From NCBI GenBank assembly GCA_025927665.1, contig JAICKZ010000159.1, forward strand, positions 1-7,557: a DNA stretch of 7,557 nucleotides, given 5' to 3'. The stretch comes from Steroidobacteraceae bacterium (lineage in GTDB: Bacteria; Pseudomonadota; Gammaproteobacteria; Steroidobacterales; Steroidobacteraceae). The notes beneath the pieces were generated by a model. That model saw nothing but the letters and a program-made list of their open reading frames with translations, made no database searches and was not told where the DNA came from. Both the position numbers and the translations under genes were made by a program. The first letter of the stretch is position 1. Every line of letters starts with the position of its first letter. Shown here piece by piece: positions 6,597 to 7,557 of this stretch.

Positions 6597-7233
6597 TCAA
6601 TCGAATCGCCTGCCATACACCATTCGCGAAATTGAATTCGTCGGTGGGAATAATGGCTCGAGTCCACCAGGCGCGATCATGAACGCGTCCTGGCCCTTCA
6701 ACCCACAACTCAAGATGGGTAATCCATAAACGATACCCACCCCAGTGTGGCGGCCGTGGAACTGAGCTATTAGCAAAACGTTTGGTTACTGCATCGACTT
6801 GCGATGCAAGTTGTGCACGTGATTGCAGCGGTTGGCTTTGTTGACTACCCCACGCACCTAGTTGGCTGATGACAGCACGAATGTTGAAATACGCATCACT
6901 CTCGGCCGCAGGTGACTTCACTACTTGGCCTTGTAAACGCACTTGACGATGCAAGCTGTCCCAATGCATCACTGTCGCCGCATAAGGATGTTTCAACAAT
7001 TCATTGCCTTTGGTGGAATGATAGTTAGTGAAGAAAGTGACATAACCGTTATTAACGTTGAATTGCTTGCACAACACGATACGTGCATTCGGATGACCGC
7101 TCGCATCAACGGTTGCCAAGGTCATGGCATCAGGATTGGGTTGTTGCGCATGATCACGGGCATACTGCAACCATTGCGCCAACAGCGGTAATGGATCGTT
7201 GGGCAAATCGTCAGGTAAAAATTCATTGATCAT
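6589..7233 (-). CDS. pdxH: Pyridoxamine 5'-phosphate oxidase
   Basis: This enzyme uses FMN and oxygen to oxidise pyridoxine or pyridoxamine 5'-phosphate to pyridoxal 5'-phosphate, the last step of vitamin B6 cofactor synthesis and salvage, in the cytoplasm. From ATG 7233 it has 214 residues, near the E. coli length. Against E. coli PdxH from memory, it keeps RIVLCK (51-56, lysine of the FMN/substrate site), RQV (96-98), the substrate residues Y115, R119 and S123 in YFNIRAVISQLGAW, the GAWGSQQS segment, and WGGYR with W177, R183 and H185 near GRVHDR. Two oddities appear: the SRK usual at the FMN phosphate site reads STK (T74), and about 10 extra residues lie between HDR and the C-terminal W..IRLNP. 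The frame extends upstream to a TTG at 7290, but ATG 7233 is preferred although it lacks a clear Shine-Dalgarno. It heads the run pdxH, protease, ABC ATPase. Confidence 0.93.
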   Translation of the reverse strand: MINEFLPDDLPNDPLPLLAQWLQYARDHAQQPNPDAMTLATVDASGHPNARIVLCKQFNVNNGYVTFFTNYHSTKGNELLKHPYAATVMHWDSLHRQVRLQGQVVKSPAAESDAYFNIRAVISQLGAWGSQQSQPLQSRAQLASQVDAVTKRFANSSVPRPPHWGGYRLWITHLELWVEGPGRVHDRAWWTRAIIPTDEFNFANGVWQAIRLNP

Positions 7234-7324
7234 GGCGTTTGGAATTATCTGGGTACATACGGATGTAAGATTATGGATGAGCAGCAACAATCATGCACAT
7301 ACTTCGCAGTTTACTAAACAATGC

Positions 7325-7354
7325 TTGAGACAACACATTTTAACGCGCTATTAG
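7325..7354 (+). promoter_or_regulatory. Candidate sigma-70 promoter for the right-edge gene
   Basis: TTGAGA (7325-7330) matches the -35 consensus at 5 of 6 positions, and TATTAG (7349-7354) matches the -10 at 4 of 6, with an 18-base spacer. It lies 45 bases before the ATG at 7400, in the region shared with the divergent pdxH gene. It is plausible by position but untested. Confidence 0.35.
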
Positions 7355-7387
7355 TGGTGTAATGACTCTCCTTCAGGACTTACGGTC

Positions 7388-7391
7388 AAGG
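7388..7391 (+). promoter_or_regulatory. Ribosome binding site of the right-edge gene
   Basis: AAGG lies 8 bases ahead of the ATG at 7400 and supports that start for the gene running off the right edge. Confidence 0.5.
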
Positions 7392-7399
7392 TTACGATT

Positions 7400-7557
7400 A
7401 TGAATTCGGCCGAGTTGGAGCTGGAAATAATAAAATTGCGCAAGCGTATTGCTGCTTTGACTGATGAGGCAGCGACTAATGAACGCGTATTGAAAAAGAC
7501 TCAGCAGCGCGAGCTGGAATTATTGAAAGCCGATGAATTACCGCAACTCTTTGAAAC
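7400..7557 (+). CDS. N-terminal coiled-coil fragment of a probable signalling protein (partial, possibly GAF/GGDEF diguanylate cyclase)
   Basis: The frame opens at ATG 7400 and stays open to the right edge, giving 52 residues. Only the N-terminus is seen: a highly charged helical stretch with heptad-like leucines (LELEIIKLRKRIAALTDEAA, residues 5-24), then NERVLKKTQQRELELLKADELPQLFET. The pattern of a short coiled coil, NER.L....QRELELL.A..LPQL, resembles N-termini I remember from cytoplasmic GAF-domain diguanylate cyclases of gammaproteobacteria, which make the second messenger cyclic di-GMP. No GAF or GGDEF sequence is inside the window, so the function is a guess from style. AAGG 8 bases upstream supports the start. 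The gene is divergent from pdxH across a region of 166 bases. A DUF484-like or other coiled-coil protein is an alternative. Confidence 0.6.
   Translation, partial: MNSAELELEIIKLRKRIAALTDEAATNERVLKKTQQRELELLKADELPQLFE

Noticed and set aside
6943..7191. 82-residue plus-strand frame antisense to pdxH
   Set aside because: It overlaps the conserved FMN and substrate-binding coding region of pdxH and has no supporting features of its own.
7234..7290. Upstream extension of PdxH to a TTG codon at 7290
   Set aside because: The extra 19 residues are not needed for the family fold, TTG is a rare start, and no Shine-Dalgarno is seen ahead of it; kept only as an alternative.

Overview
The window looks like a chromosomal housekeeping/accessory stretch from a gammaproteobacterium. 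The evidence is the gene families (pyridoxamine-phosphate oxidase, SSP411/DUF255 thioredoxin protein, DUF2147 exported protein, DUF4153 membrane protein, PAS-type membrane sensor), the roughly 45-58% GC of sampled gene stretches, and the gene style. I cannot name a genus. I see no tRNA, rRNA, CRISPR array, insertion sequence or phage gene.

Left end (1-740): the 5' part of an AT-rich DUF4153-type membrane protein gene on the minus strand, leaving the window at base 1, followed by an AT-rich spacer. Next (738-2825/2852) comes a long minus-strand gene for an SSP411/YyaL-type protein with an N-terminal thioredoxin fold (CHWC) and a C-terminal (alpha/alpha)6-barrel-like region. Across a short divergent promoter region with small inverted repeats lies a plus-strand gene for a secreted DUF2147 protein (2928-3404). 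It is followed at once by a six-helix membrane protein with two PAS domains and no recognisable output domain (ending at 4990; start uncertain).

The PAS gene converges, with a 7-base gap, on a minus-strand three-gene run. In transcription order this is pdxH (6589-7233), a membrane-anchored metzincin-like protease with HEXXHXXGXXD (5771-6538), and an FecE/BtuD-like ABC ATPase (4998-5768) starting 2 bases after the protease stop. No permease or binding protein lies next to this ATPase. At the right edge, divergent from pdxH, a coiled-coil protein starts at 7400 and runs off the window. Its N-terminus resembles those of GAF/GGDEF diguanylate cyclases, but no catalytic part is visible.

Most genes are recognisable conserved families. 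The points most worth a second look are the protease-ATPase pair, the PAS sensor without an output domain, and the AT-rich left end. I found no convincing complete novel system.
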